From Hofstenia miamia (Eukaryota; Xenacoelomorpha; Acoela; Hofsteniidae), in NCBI GenBank assembly GCA_900660155.1, contig CABFPE010000007.1, forward strand, positions 1,179,520 through 1,243,519: a stretch of 64,000 bases of DNA, given 5' to 3'. Positions 1 through 11,300 of this stretch are shown piece after piece (the stretch's first letter is position 1; every line of letters starts with the position of its first letter). The translations under genes were made by a program, and so were the position numbers. The notes below the pieces were generated by a model, which made no database searches, was not told the DNA's origin, and worked only from the letters and a program-made list of their open reading frames with translations.

Positions 1-321
1 TGAGATCTGAGATCTCCTACGACCCATCTCTCGACCAATCAGAAAAAAGTGAGATCTCCTACGATTCCCTTTATACTACTGATTGCGTCTATCCACACAA
101 TCAAAAAAATATAAATATATATATAATATATATATAGTATATATATATACATGTATATAGATGTATATATATATATATATACAATGATTTTTTATCTGTC
201 CCGATTTAAAAATTGAATAAAATCGCTTTCAGTCAGCTGATTTTTTTAATCTTGGTCTCAATCGGAACAATATTGTTTAGGGTTAATGATAAACACAACT
301 AATTTACTATAAGTATTACAT
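1..321. other. Window edge, AT-rich, no gene seen
   Basis: The first 70 bases carry two copies of a short direct repeat (GAGATCTCCTACGA at about 11-24 and 51-64), so the window may start inside a repeat. A TA-rich simple stretch follows. I see no coding potential. Confidence 0.5.
110..181. repeat. TA-rich simple repeat
   Basis: Imperfect (TA)n tract with a few G and C interruptions. It lies between the edge repeat and the mariner-like remnant. Confidence 0.8.
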
Positions 322-1240
322 TTCAATGTGACCACCGTTACATTCAAGAACTAAATTTAGATGCCAGGTAAAGTTTTCCAAAGTTTCTAAAATTTGAAAA
401 TAACATGTCTTGTGAAACCTGTTGAAACGCTGCGACAATGGCGGCTTTGAGCTGATCAAGATTTTGGTAATTTTGCTTGTAGACAAGTCCTTTGATAAAC
501 CTCCACAGGAAAAAGTCCGCTGTGGTCAAAGTCAGGTGAGCTAGGAGACCAGGTATTGTTAAGGTCTTTAGCACCTCTCCTTCAATCCACCTTCCGGGGA
601 TCTTTTCATTCAGCCGTGCCCTGACGTCCTTTTGGCAGTGACGGGGTGCTCCATCCTGCAAAAAGAAAAGCTCCGATGCATTAGGGAGACGACAGAACTC
701 TGGGAAGAACTTTTCCTTCACCATCTTCAAATATGAAATTATGTCAACATTTCCAATGATTTCTCAATTAGCCAATGAGGGTTATTCACAGACCAATGAG
801 AAGCATTGTGGACGTTGACACGTCAATCTAGGTGAAACACTGCTTTATCAAAGAACAACATGAGATTTACAAAGTTGGGAGAGTCTTTAATTTTGTCAAG
901 AATTGTTCGAACTAACTCAACTGCTGAACAATTTTAGGCGGAAAAAATTTCATCCCAGCACTTTTTAAAGTATAAGATATACCTAAAAATGCAGCTCCTC
1001 TTCTTAGTGAATGTCTTCGAGTTTCTAAATAATGGTTATTATGTGGCAAGCTGCTTTGCAGGATCCAGTTTCCAGAAACTTTTGATGCCACTACTTGATC
1101 ATCTTCCGGCTTAGTGCAGCTTCATTTTTCCATACCTTGTACGAAATTTTCTCTGGACTTCTGTTGGGCTCTTATATTCATTCAATCAAAGAATGCAATT
1201 TGTTTTAACTTCCTTGGAAACATCTTCAATCACTGCTGTG
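322..1240 (-). pseudogene. Decayed Tc1/mariner (IS630-type) transposase
   Basis: Reading the minus strand from about 1240 down, one finds in order: an N-terminal piece resembling the SPTEVQRKFRTRYG segment of the family's DNA-binding region; a catalytic-core piece with FFDKAVFHLD and VNVHNASHW, where the first catalytic Asp is kept; the longest open part (730-344) with FLQDGAPRH holding the second Asp; ADFFLW, matching the third acidic position (SPDLTPxDFFLWG in relatives); and a C-terminal CNGGHIEM near 330. These are the hallmarks of the QQDGAPPH group of mariner-like transposases. The pieces lie in different frames with stops between them, so the copy is dead. I could not identify its terminal inverted repeats. 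The superfamily is fairly sure; the subfamily is not. Confidence 0.8.
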
Positions 1241-2229
1241 GTCAATTTGAAGCATGATATTTAAAGATCACATCTTCCTATCAAGAGTATGTAGGATGCT
1301 AGATTCTTTGATAAACTCATAGAAAAGCATTTTTGTTTAAGAAAAACGGTGATTAACCGTAGAATTATGGTCATTTATCAGAAGCCAAGTATTATGTCTT
1401 AACCTTCACATATGTTGATAATCTAAATGAATTTTACATTTGAAAGTTTTTGCTTATATTTTGGATGAAAATACCAATGGATATTAGTTTTCAAATAAAT
1501 CATGAAGAATTTTTCTAGTGCTAATTATGCTATAATGCTGTTATATTTGAATTCTAGCAAATGCAAAAAATGATTTTAATGCAATTTGTCATTTACGAGA
1601 GGGCACCCCTAAAACACGCTTTCTGGGCAATGACCCAGGTAGCCCATTCTTTAATACGACATTGAGTATTGGTTTAATTGTCAAACCCTTTGTGCAGAAA
1701 GTGCGATTAAAATTGGTTACATTCTTTTCTTTTTTAATTTTTGATATTTTGACAAACTTGTCAAACATTGTCTTACACCATTTTACCAAACTGTTCTTGT
1801 TAACATAAGAAGTGCGATAATATATTTATAATGCACACTTGCAGATTAAATATATATTTAAGCAAATAAATATTTGAAGCTATTTTTCAATTTCAAATAA
1901 TGAAATTTTCTCACAGTCCGGTAATTGAGATTTTCAAATTTATTTAATTTATGCAGGCTACTTTATGTAAGGTCTTAACCACGTCGTTTTGCTTTGTTCC
2001 AAGGAAGCTTTATGCTTAAGAAACAAATTTATTTGAATGTCAAAACTACATCTATAATTTTGTTTTAAGTATATAAAATAGCTATGCTCCAATGATAAAG
2101 GTGCCCAGTAACTTGCGAAATTGAATTTTTTATTGATATTTTCAACATTGTCTTAATAAATATAATTCGAATATAACTATTATAATTGCATAACTGCAAC
2201 CCAATTATCAGCTACGTCTGGCTCTACGG
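1241..2229. other. No gene seen
   Basis: AT-rich DNA. A locally GC-richer stretch near 1595-1660 (GAGGGCACCCC and on) could be part of a repeat but has no identified partner. The 66-codon minus-strand frame at 1589-1789 resembles nothing I know. Confidence 0.4.
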
Positions 2230-2237
2230 ATTGTAAT

Positions 2238-2492
2238 CAGTGGCGCGTTTAGGATTTTTAAAACGGCTGATACAAATTTTTACAGAAAAAAATTGCAGAA
2301 AAAGTTTTTTGAACAAAAGTAAGCTTACACAAAATGTAATCGTATGTTCTTAGTAGCAAATCGTTTGCTAACATCTTGAATTAAAGTGAACAGATTTTAA
2401 TTTTGAGGAGAAGAGAACATTTTTCTTAAATATTCGCAGTTGGCACAAAGAGGGGGGTGGTCTTACCCCTGCCCCCCCTAAACGCGCCGCTG
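2238..2492. mobile_element. hAT-type MITE, 255 bp
   Basis: The ends are inverted repeats: CAGTGGCGCGTTTAGG on the left (from 2238) and CAGCGGCGCGTTTAGG on the reverse strand of the right end (to 2492), 15 of 16 bases alike. They are flanked by near-identical 8-mers, ATTGTAAT (2230-2237) and ATTGTAAC (2493-2500). CAG-initial ends with an 8-bp target duplication are typical of hAT transposons. The interior has no coding sequence, so this is a non-autonomous copy. Confidence 0.85.
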
Positions 2493-2500
2493 ATTGTAAC

Positions 2501-5280
2501 TATAACTGATAACATATGTTTCCATATGATTTTCATTATGATTATTAGGTTTTCAAATTACCTCAAAGAATTGCAGTTGTTGCATCCAATCTGAAAATAA
2601 TATTCCAAAAAAATTTTTATCTTGAATGCACAGCAGAATTTCACATTCTCTTCATAATACTGGGGACAACTACAGTTTTTCCAGTCTAAATATCCGAAAT
2701 GTGCATTCATTTATCCAAATTATGAATGCAAATATCCGAACTGTACATAAAATTATCTGATTTGTATTTATGCTTAGCTTAGTTGAATTATGGATCTTAG
2801 TTATAGTTTGCTAAAAGGTCTCCAGGTAGGCTTAGGTCTTAAATGTACACATTTGTATACACTTGCATTTTTTACATAGCTTTAGATTTTGTTTGTCAAT
2901 GTTTAATAATTGACTTAGTTAAAACAAATTGTATGGAAGATGTTGGTGAAATTGAAGTACAAGAGTGGATCCAGGGGATAATTTGTGTGAATTACCACCC
3001 TCCATTTTCCATTCACAAAAACTAAATCTCACGTTGGGAGCTATTTAAAAATGTATACCAGCTTGGTTATTGCTCATTAATAATGCACTTTACCCATGTA
3101 CCAACTAGTGGATATTAAATGTCACTAATTTATGAAGTACTATTGGCCAATGGAGCAATCAGGTTCTGTGGAAGAAAAGACCATCCGCTTATGTACCTGT
3201 CTGCACTTCTTCAAAATATATGGAGAGTACAGCAGTTTCTTTATGAAAATAATAATTGCAATGGCGCATTGCATGTCTATCTGTGTTGTAATTCAAAATA
3301 AAAAAAGTCTGTTTTGTGCAAAATATGTACACAAATCTTTGAATATTTCTAGAAATTAGGGTATGTTAAACTTAACATAGTCAAAAAATTTTTTGGCCAA
3401 AAATGCATTGCAAAATGTGCTTGGTCATGTAAAGGCGATCTACTTATAATGATTGTAAAATTAAACAAAGTCTAAAACATTATATTACATTCAAGTTAGA
3501 TTTTTAGGTCTAAATAAAACTTATATCCACTACTTTTGAAAATGCTTACTAAAATTGTTGAACACAGATTTTACGAAAATTTTTAGCAAAGAATGTTCAT
3601 TTTTTGTTGAAAAGTATACATATTAATATTTTTATGTGCCAGCAACACTTTAGAATATGTTTTAGGCAATACAGTGTCAATTTAACGTCTTTTTAATGTT
3701 AAAAAGAAGTTTATTTCAAAGATATATTGTGATAGTGTTGTCTAAATCTTTATACTCATGATATTAATGTTTATGAACAATTTGGCACCAAGATGAAGGG
3801 CAGGTATTGTTTTGCTTAGTTTAATGCAAATGAGTTATAACCCTTTTACTAGAGTTTGTAAATGCACAAGGCAAATATTTTGCTGTTAGCTTAGAGCCTG
3901 ATTTGTTTATGTAAAAGGCTCTCTATCTATAATTACAATTGTAGAGCTTAATTTGCTACAATTACAAACATGTCCTTCTCACTTGGAAAAGTTATCCTAT
4001 TGTGTAAATTTATGAAGGTCATTCAACTGGCCAGGCATCTTTTTAAGGAAAGTTAGATAACTTACACACTAGAAAGTAACTATAATTTAATGAATTACTT
4101 TCATTTTACAATGACATTAATTATTTAATAGTAAAATTAAATATTTTTCAATAAAAGTGAATGAAAAATGAGAAAGGTGATTGCAATAAAATACAATTTA
4201 TGAATAGTTGTAATTTCAGGTAATATTAAGTAGTTTAACAATAAAACTAATATACTTGTATTTCTCTTATATATCAATAATAATTCAATTAACAATATTG
4301 TTATCACAACTTAACATCTTTATTGCTGCATTTATATAGAAGTGAAGTTTTTCAAAATGTAAAGCTTATAACAAAAAATTCAAGAAGAAATAAAGTACAA
4401 TTATCTTTGTAAAGATTTATATTGTGTATTGAAAGTATTGTTTATATTGAAAGTACAAAATTATGATATCAATAGTGTAATACTCAATACATGCTTGCAT
4501 ACTTTACTGCAATTGCCACCATGCCATGTTTTTGTTTGAAGGACTTTCTCTAGATTTGTGGTGATGTGGTCCCACACAATAAATTACATAATTTTTCTAG
4601 GGTAACTCATCTCATCATCAATGAAATAGTTGATTAAAATATTTTTGTCTCTTAACTTTAAGTCAATGTTTAGCTTTAAGCTTGTTATTCTAATCTTAGA
4701 ATCTAGTTAATTTGTTAATTAGTTGTTGTAATTAGCAAAAAACAATTGCTTTGTTTTGTATATGCAAGATGTAGTTTAAGTAAACATTTAGTTTACTTAA
4801 TGTCTTACAAAACTAAGAGATTACATATTGTAGAGTCACTCAGGGCACCCCTTTTTAATTTTTCTTTAATTATTTTGGCACTCAGGAATTAGTGTTATGT
4901 TATTCTGACGTCATAAATTGTGATTCATTGCTATCAATTTGTATCAATTTCTTTTAATCAATTTGTAGATTTTGAGAGTAGTTATTTGATCAATTTATTA
5001 TTTGTCCCCTCAATTTGAACTCACATGTAATTGCTCATTTAAATTTTGCAAGGGAACTCCTATGCAAGTTGTAAATGTTAAGCAGGTAATAATTTATGAC
5101 ACTTGTAATAAATACTGGAGCAACTTGTAGAAAATGCAGAATATAATTCGTCTTACTCCAATAATGTTTGGTCTTTTTCACTTTATTTTTTTGTCATGGA
5201 TTTTAGTATTATAATTTTTACTTAAGATCCAGCAACAATTTGGGGGAAAACTGCACTGGGTTTAGGGCAACAAATAGCTC
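2501..5280. other. Long AT-rich stretch without a recognised gene
   Basis: Several 60-75 codon frames occur (for example 2843-3025 and 3119-3359), but none resembles a known protein and none is flanked by convincing splice sites. A short hAT-like phrase (CAGGGCACCCC near 4842) has no partner end. I see nothing else. Confidence 0.5.
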
Positions 5281-5282
5281 CT

Positions 5283-5501
5283 TAACAGTGACATCCCAAA
5301 TTGTGGTCACTTTAGGTTACAGTTAGGCATTCCAGCAACATAGTCCAAATTTCATCAATTCCAAATGCAATAACACATTGACGGGGAAATTTCCTCACAG
5401 CTCTCTTGTGTGTTGTATATACATCACTTGTTGCTAGAAAGTTTTTCACAGTTTGCAGGGTAATTTTCGGAAATTTCAATTTAGCTTTATGATATAGTTC
5501 A
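5283..5501 (-). pseudogene. Fossil integrase fragment, Polinton-like
   Basis: A minus-strand frame contains NELYHKAKLKFPKIT, VYTTHK and RKFPRQCVIA.GIDEIW. This matches the stretch just before and into the rve integrase core of Polinton/Maverick and related integrases (LHKPVRKxFxRxxVxVxGIDxxW). The similarity begins at the left TTAA of the piggyBac element, so the piggyBac probably inserted into this fossil. I did not find the remainder on the far side of the piggyBac. It is a small, broken relic. Confidence 0.6.
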
Positions 5502-5514
5502 TTAACCCATTTTG

Positions 5515-5537
5515 TACTTGCGGTGAGTATACTCATC
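5515..5537 (+). repeat. piggyBac subterminal repeat, copy 1
   Basis: TACTTGCGGTGAGTATACTC, followed by ATC. It holds the palindromic core TGAGTATACTCA ten bases inside the left TIR. Other copies lie at 5858-5880 (inverted) and 8203-8224. Confidence 0.8.
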
Positions 5538-5857
5538 TGCAAAAATATTGCACACTGCACCAACTACGAATGATTTTATTAACAAATAGATGTATTATCA
5601 AATAGTATTAGTCTATGTGTTACAGCCCGCAATTTGCATCTGAGCATATGTAATTCCCTCCTTATTGATTTAGTTATTTCGTACAGGATTATCATATTCA
5701 AGTATGCCGTGCAAAAGGTAAGTCTATATTATAGTTTACAGAGGCTTTTACAATTTGTGCTCATTGTTGCTAAATTTCAACATGCTGTGTGTTTACAAGT
5801 ATGATGTATATACCAATTTTGAATTAGTGATGCTGTAAAGAAAGCAATTTTCATATT

Positions 5858-5880
5858 GGTGAGTATACTCACCGCTAGTA
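5858..5880 (-). repeat. piggyBac subterminal repeat, copy 2
   Basis: Inverted copy of the repeat at 5515-5537. Its core GGTGAGTATACTCACC (5858-5873) is a perfect 16-base palindrome. It lies inside the transposase intron. Confidence 0.8.
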
Positions 5881-6025
5881 TGCTAGGCTATAAAACTATA
5901 TTTTATGTATTGCATTTTTCAATCACATTTCTAAATAGTATTTCATTAACAGAGTTGAATAAGAGTCAAAGCTAAATGAATACATTGCTTAAACTACAAA
6001 CTAAATAGGTAATATATTATAATAA

Positions 6026-6048
6026 TGTGTGTGTGTGTGTGTGTGTGT
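6026..6048. repeat. (TG)n microsatellite
   Basis: Uninterrupted TG dinucleotide tract within the piggyBac transposase intron. Confidence 0.95.
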
Positions 6049-8202
6049 ATCTATGTATGTGTTTTGCTCAGTCAAAAGAAGTCGGTAAATGTTCGTGTCT
6101 CCGATTGCGTTTTGTTGTTGAAAATATAAATAATGCACTATTTTTGCAAGAAATAAATATTATTATTATGCTTGATGAAAAATATTAGTCAAAATGAAGT
6201 GTTTTCCTTTGTCACCTATAAATAAATTTTTTTTTCAGTTCACAAAACACTCATATTGCAATTTATAATTGTGTAATTATGTGTTGTATTTATTGAAGCT
6301 GCAACAAAAATACTACTAGGGCCTCAATTTCATGTTTCTAATTTTGATATTGATTTAACAATAGGAAATACATCCCTGTTGAAGAAGCCATTGAACGTTG
6401 GGAAGATACAGACTTTTGGGAAGATATCAACCTCTATATTGAGCCACCAGAAACTAATGCTGGCAGTGATGGCGATAGTGCTGACGAGGATAATGGTGGC
6501 AGCATAGACAACCTTAACCGCAATCTTTTGAGAACCCACTCTGAAGTGGCTGAAGTGAAGTTATCTAGCAAACAACAAAATTGCAATGAAAGCAGTGATG
6601 ATGACAATTCTGAACTTGCTACATCTGCAACACAAAAAATGAAGAAACAGAAGATTCAACAATGGCATGTTGGTGATTTAGAATTTGAAGTAGAAGATTT
6701 CATGCCTATTATCTATAAAAGTAATGAGACTCCTACAGAGTTTTTTTTAACATTTTTGGGATGATCAGCTGTTAAAAAAAGTTTGTGAACAATCTAAGCT
6801 TTATGCTGCATTGTCTGGCAATCCTACATTTTCTGTCACCATTCAGGAGATGAAATTATTTTTGGCCGTTCTTATTCTCAGTGGTTATTCTGTTTTGCCA
6901 AGTCGAAAAGATTATTGGAGTAGTGAACCTGACATGCATAATTCAGCTGTAGCTAATGCTATTAGGCGTGATAGATTCCTAGAAATCTTCAGATATTTAC
7001 ATTTTACTGACAACTTTATACCAGTTGAGAATGATAAATATTGGAAAATTCGATCCCTATCTAGCTACTTGAAAAAAAAATTTATTCTTAACTTTATCCC
7101 TGTTCAAGATGTTAGCTATGATGAAGCAATGATCAAATACTATGGTCGACATGGTTGTAAACAGTTTATTTGAGGGAAACCCCTTAGGTTTGGGTACAAA
7201 GCGTGGTGCATTGCTTCCCATGATGGATACCTTATTAGTTTTGATCTCTACCAAGGAAAATCTCTTACTAATTGCTCTGATTACCAAAGTTTAGTTGGTA
7301 AACCTAGTGCTCCCCTCCTTGTGCTTCTTGATGAACTGATAAAGGAAAGGAAAGATTTAAAGGCTTACCATTTAGATTTTATCATGACAATTTGTTTACA
7401 TCTACCAACCTATTAGATGAACTTCATTCCTGGGACTATGGCTCAACTGGAACAATTCACAGTGACAGGGTTCCCAATAGTTGCCAGTTTCCATCAAAAC
7501 GTGATGTTGATAAAAAACCCCGTGGTTTTTACACGCATAATGTTCGCAGTGATGGTAACTTGCTTGTATTTCGATGGAAAGATAATGGCACTGTCTCTAT
7601 GATGACAAATTCGCATAAGATGTTCCCAATCTCTTCCTGTAAACGATATTCTCGCAAAGAAAGTCGAACAGTAACTATTGCACAACCAAATCCCATAAAG
7701 GCCTACAACAAATGGATGGGTGGGGTAGATTTTGTTGACAGGAATGTTGCAAATTATAGGATTGGAATATGAGGAAAGAAGTGGTGGTTTCCACTTTTTT
7801 CATGGTTACTTGATGTCAGTATACTCAATGTATGGTACATTTACCAAAAAAGAAATACTAAAATAAGTCAACTAGATTTCCGACGGCAAATTGTTCTTAT
7901 TTATCTAAAGCAGTATGGAACATCGTCTGGAATTGGTGGTCGACCATCCTTGTTCAAAGCAACTAATTGCTGAGTCAGTGATGCTCTTCATTTTGATGGT
8001 GAAAACCAATTGATTCGCATTACTGATGGCAAGAAGTTGAAAAATTGTGCAGGTGTACAATGCAAGTCAAAATGTATTACACAATGTGAAAAGTGCAATG
8101 TTGGCTTATGTACTAAGTGCTTTTATGATTTTCATGTTAAAAAATAGTATAAATTTTTTAAAAGACCTTTTGTAAGTTTCATACAAAAATATCTATTATT
8201 GT

Positions 8203-8224
8203 ACTGGCGTTGAGTATACTCACC
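8203..8224 (+). repeat. piggyBac subterminal repeat, copy 3
   Basis: ACTGGCGTTGAGTATACTCA, followed by CC, lies 132 bp inside the right TIR. It is in the same orientation as copy 1, sharing TTGTACT upstream and the palindromic core. Confidence 0.75.
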
Positions 8225-8359
8225 TAATTAAAAATTTCATTGATTCTTTAAAAAAATTAAATATTCCTATAATTGTGGTGAAAACCTTGTTTAGCCAAAT
8301 AGCAGTTACCAACAACATAAAAAATGCAAAAATAAAAAAACCCTTCCAAAATGGGTTAA

Positions 8360-11300
8360 TACTTGAGACACAAATTAGCACCTTGGCTAGTAAGAATGGC
8401 TTCAGTGTGATGACATGTGAATTGGTCACTGATGGAAGTCTGTTCTCTATGGAATTTCTGTTTGTCTCAAATGAATTAGTGAACCACCAATGCTTTTTTT
8501 CTTGTTGGAATGTGGGTCACTCTCTACAATGGTAAACTTTGCAACCTTTGATCTTAACTCTTGAGTTTCCTAGTACCACTTGAGTAGCCAGAGCTCCCCA
8601 TGATTCTACAATATTTTATACAGCCTCTCAACCAAACTCAGGAACACAAAAAAGTTTACTTTTACTAATTAAATATGACTAATAAACGTTGTTTATGTTT
8701 ATCCAAAAGCCAGGTCTCATTATGTAAAGGATGAAGATTTCAAAAGCTTAAATTTTATTTTCATTTAATAAATAACTGTGCATAGGATTTAAGAACAACA
8801 ACAGATAAAATGCATTTATTTCAGATATTTCCTTTTCTGCAAATAATAATATTTCAGTTGTTGTCAACTTTTTGAAGTTATGCACCCACTATTGATGATT
8901 ACCACTACACATGAAATAATGTAGTTTTGCATAAATGAATTAGAGGTTTTGTAGGTGCTCATTTCCTGAATTTGTGTAGAATATGTGTAGGAGTTTTCCT
9001 AGAATAATAACTATTTTATTTAGTCCCATCAATTAGGGCCTGAGTTTCCAGAGAGACCTGACTCCAAAGAAGCATTCCCATTATATTCAAAACTTGATAG
9101 ATAGAGCTTTAGTTTATAAATCATCACAATAATTCTTTTCTTCATTCCAGTAATTTTCTCAAGAAGTTAGCTGCCATGGTTGAGAGGTTAGCACATGTAA
9201 AGCCCATGTAACAAAAACAAAGTCTGCACAACAACATAAATTTTAGTTTCATGCACTTTAATAAATGTTTAGTCTATCTAAATGAGTATAAGCCTTCAAC
9301 TTGTTATTTCTAATTTTAAAAATTGCCATTACTTAACCCTACTTAGCAAGAAATAGAAAGTTTATCACATATTGTTGTTGTGTAAGAATTCATCATTTAA
9401 CACTTATCATCAAAACTAAATCATGAACTTGACTAAAAATCAACTTGAAAATACTGTAAAAAATAAACTATTTTAAATTTCTATTGCTTTATCAATTGTA
9501 AATACCTAATTTTGGGTTTGAAAACTCAGGATTATTGTAAAATAAATATTTTTGTACCATAGAAAACTCAAAATAAGAAAGAACTCTATCAAACTTGGAA
9601 TTTTCTTTAAAAATACTTGAACTTATACTTGAACCAAATAGCTCAAAGTTGACTCTAAAAACCCTTCTTGCATCTATCTTAATTAATATAACAAAAATAA
9701 AATAAGATCATGTAAATAGGACTTAATTCTAAATGTAGAATTAAACAAAACACTATGGAGTAGCATTGTAGTCATACAAAAGACATTTAAAAATGATAAA
9801 TATCAACAGAATATACAATATAATCATGTAACCTAGATACCAAATAAGTTTGGTAATAGCTAAGAGTAAACTATTTCATTCAATCAGAAATAGTAAAGAG
9901 GTTAAAGTGGAAAATTTAATATTACTAAAGTGGGAACAGTAGAATAGTTGTTACTAAACCACTACTAATTATAAGATTAGGATGACAAGCATACTGCTAA
10001 ACAACTGGTTATTGATATAAATTAGGGTGTGATAAACCATAATGATCTGAACAAATGTTGTTGTTCAGAAATTGTTGTTATCATGATGAACACTGCCTGT
10101 ACTGCTCACACACACACATTGCATGCATCTTAATGAATAATGGATTTTAAAGGGTTAAGGGACAAACAACTAAAATAAACAATTAATGGAAATATTGTGA
10201 TATTTTATAATTGTTAATGTTGTGATGATGAAGTAGAACTTACATAGAGTTGAGTTTTTCTAGTAAAAAAGATTGTATGAGAAAATATGTAGTATGAAGT
10301 GAATACATAACTAAGTAAACCACTTAATTTTGGAGATGAACATTCAGTGGCATCAACAACTTGGTTACCTCAGCCAGAACCAACAGAATAGGATAAATGA
10401 ATACATGATGAATTAATATGTGCACTCGTGCATAGAATAACATTGCATAGTCAATACACCCATGAAGAAATTCAAGGACAATGCATGAAGTCATTATGCC
10501 TGTACTTATCTAGAAAGTTTGGTCAAGTGAATTTTGCAAATCCAATTTAAATGCGGTAAGATGAATATTATTGCACCTTACAATACCTTATCAATTTGAA
10601 ATACAAATTAGTAATTTTCATAATTCTGTAATATAATAAGTGTTAAGAAGGTAATTTTTATGGTTGCTAAAACATCCAATCGAAAAATGGCAAGTCGTAT
10701 TTTGGAGAACCTGTTTCACTGTAGTAATAACATGCCTTGAATGCTTGAATTTGAAAATTTTAATTGATTTGAGTAAGAATGTATTATTGTATTTAAAAAA
10801 TATTTCATTATCAAGTGGAGCAAAATATTGTAGCCACTGCTGCCTTTAGAATTACATTTTAAAATTTATGTTTTCTATTTTCTTGGCTTGATTATGAAAA
10901 TTGCAGCTCCTGAAATTGTAATAGTAAATTTTTGGGTTTGTGCTACATTAATTTCATTTGAGTAATGCGATTTACATAATTAACCAAATTCGTAGCACGT
11001 ATATATTTAAAGAACAATAGCTTAGTAAAATTGGAATTCATAAAAAATTTATCAATTAAATAAATTGCAAGATATAAAAGTGTATTTTTGCGATTCTATA
11101 CATTTTTAGTTTAAATCAAGTCCTTACCCTAGGTGCAATTTCCAAATACATTGTTGTAAAAATATAAATATATTAATTTCGATTATTCAATGTGTTTTAC
11201 TCGTATTATAACAAGTAATATATGCGCTTTGTTGAGTACATAATTTATTGAAGAAGTTTTTGCATATAAACAGAGAATATTTGATTACATTTTTATGAAA

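Larger units (their letters stand above)
5704..8147 (+). pseudogene. piggyBac transposase (PGBD/DDE_Tnp_1_7), broken
   Basis: A tiny first exon (5704-5717, MPCK plus two bases) ends at a GTAAGT donor. A matching acceptor lies at 6363-6364, and exon 2 resumes at 6365 as R-KYIPVEEAIERWED. An acidic linker follows, then the catalytic domain. The three Asp of the piggyBac DDD triad are visible: VSYDEAM (near 7120), FYHDNLFTS (near 7386) and MGGVDFVDRN (near 7727). The C-terminus is a Cys-rich zinc-binding domain with paired cysteines from CKSKC to CTKCFYDFH (8060-8140) before TAG at 8145-8147. Lesions: a frame change near 6745-6765, TGA at 7171-7173, a frame change near 7380, TGA at 7770-7772 and TGA near 7970. 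The intron (5718-6364) holds a GT microsatellite. Confidence 0.9.
5502..8359 (+). mobile_element. piggyBac-type DNA transposon with both ends
   Basis: The element begins TTAACCCATTTTG (TTAA at 5502-5505) and ends CAAAATGGGTTAA (TTAA at 8356-8359): a 13-base match counting the TTAA target duplication, which is the hallmark of piggyBac insertion. Total length including both TTAA is 2858 bp. It carries a transposase gene in plus orientation (5704-8147) and three copies of a TGAGTATACTCA palindrome near its ends. The transposase has several breaks, so this copy cannot supply its own enzyme, but its ends look sound. Confidence 0.9.

Noticed and set aside
4842-4870. CAGGGCACCCC as a hAT end, similar to GAGGGCACCCC at 1598
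   Set aside because: No inverted partner or target duplication found for either.
7057-7685. Minus-strand frames inside the piggyBac
   Set aside because: Shadows of the plus-strand transposase, with no resemblance to known proteins.
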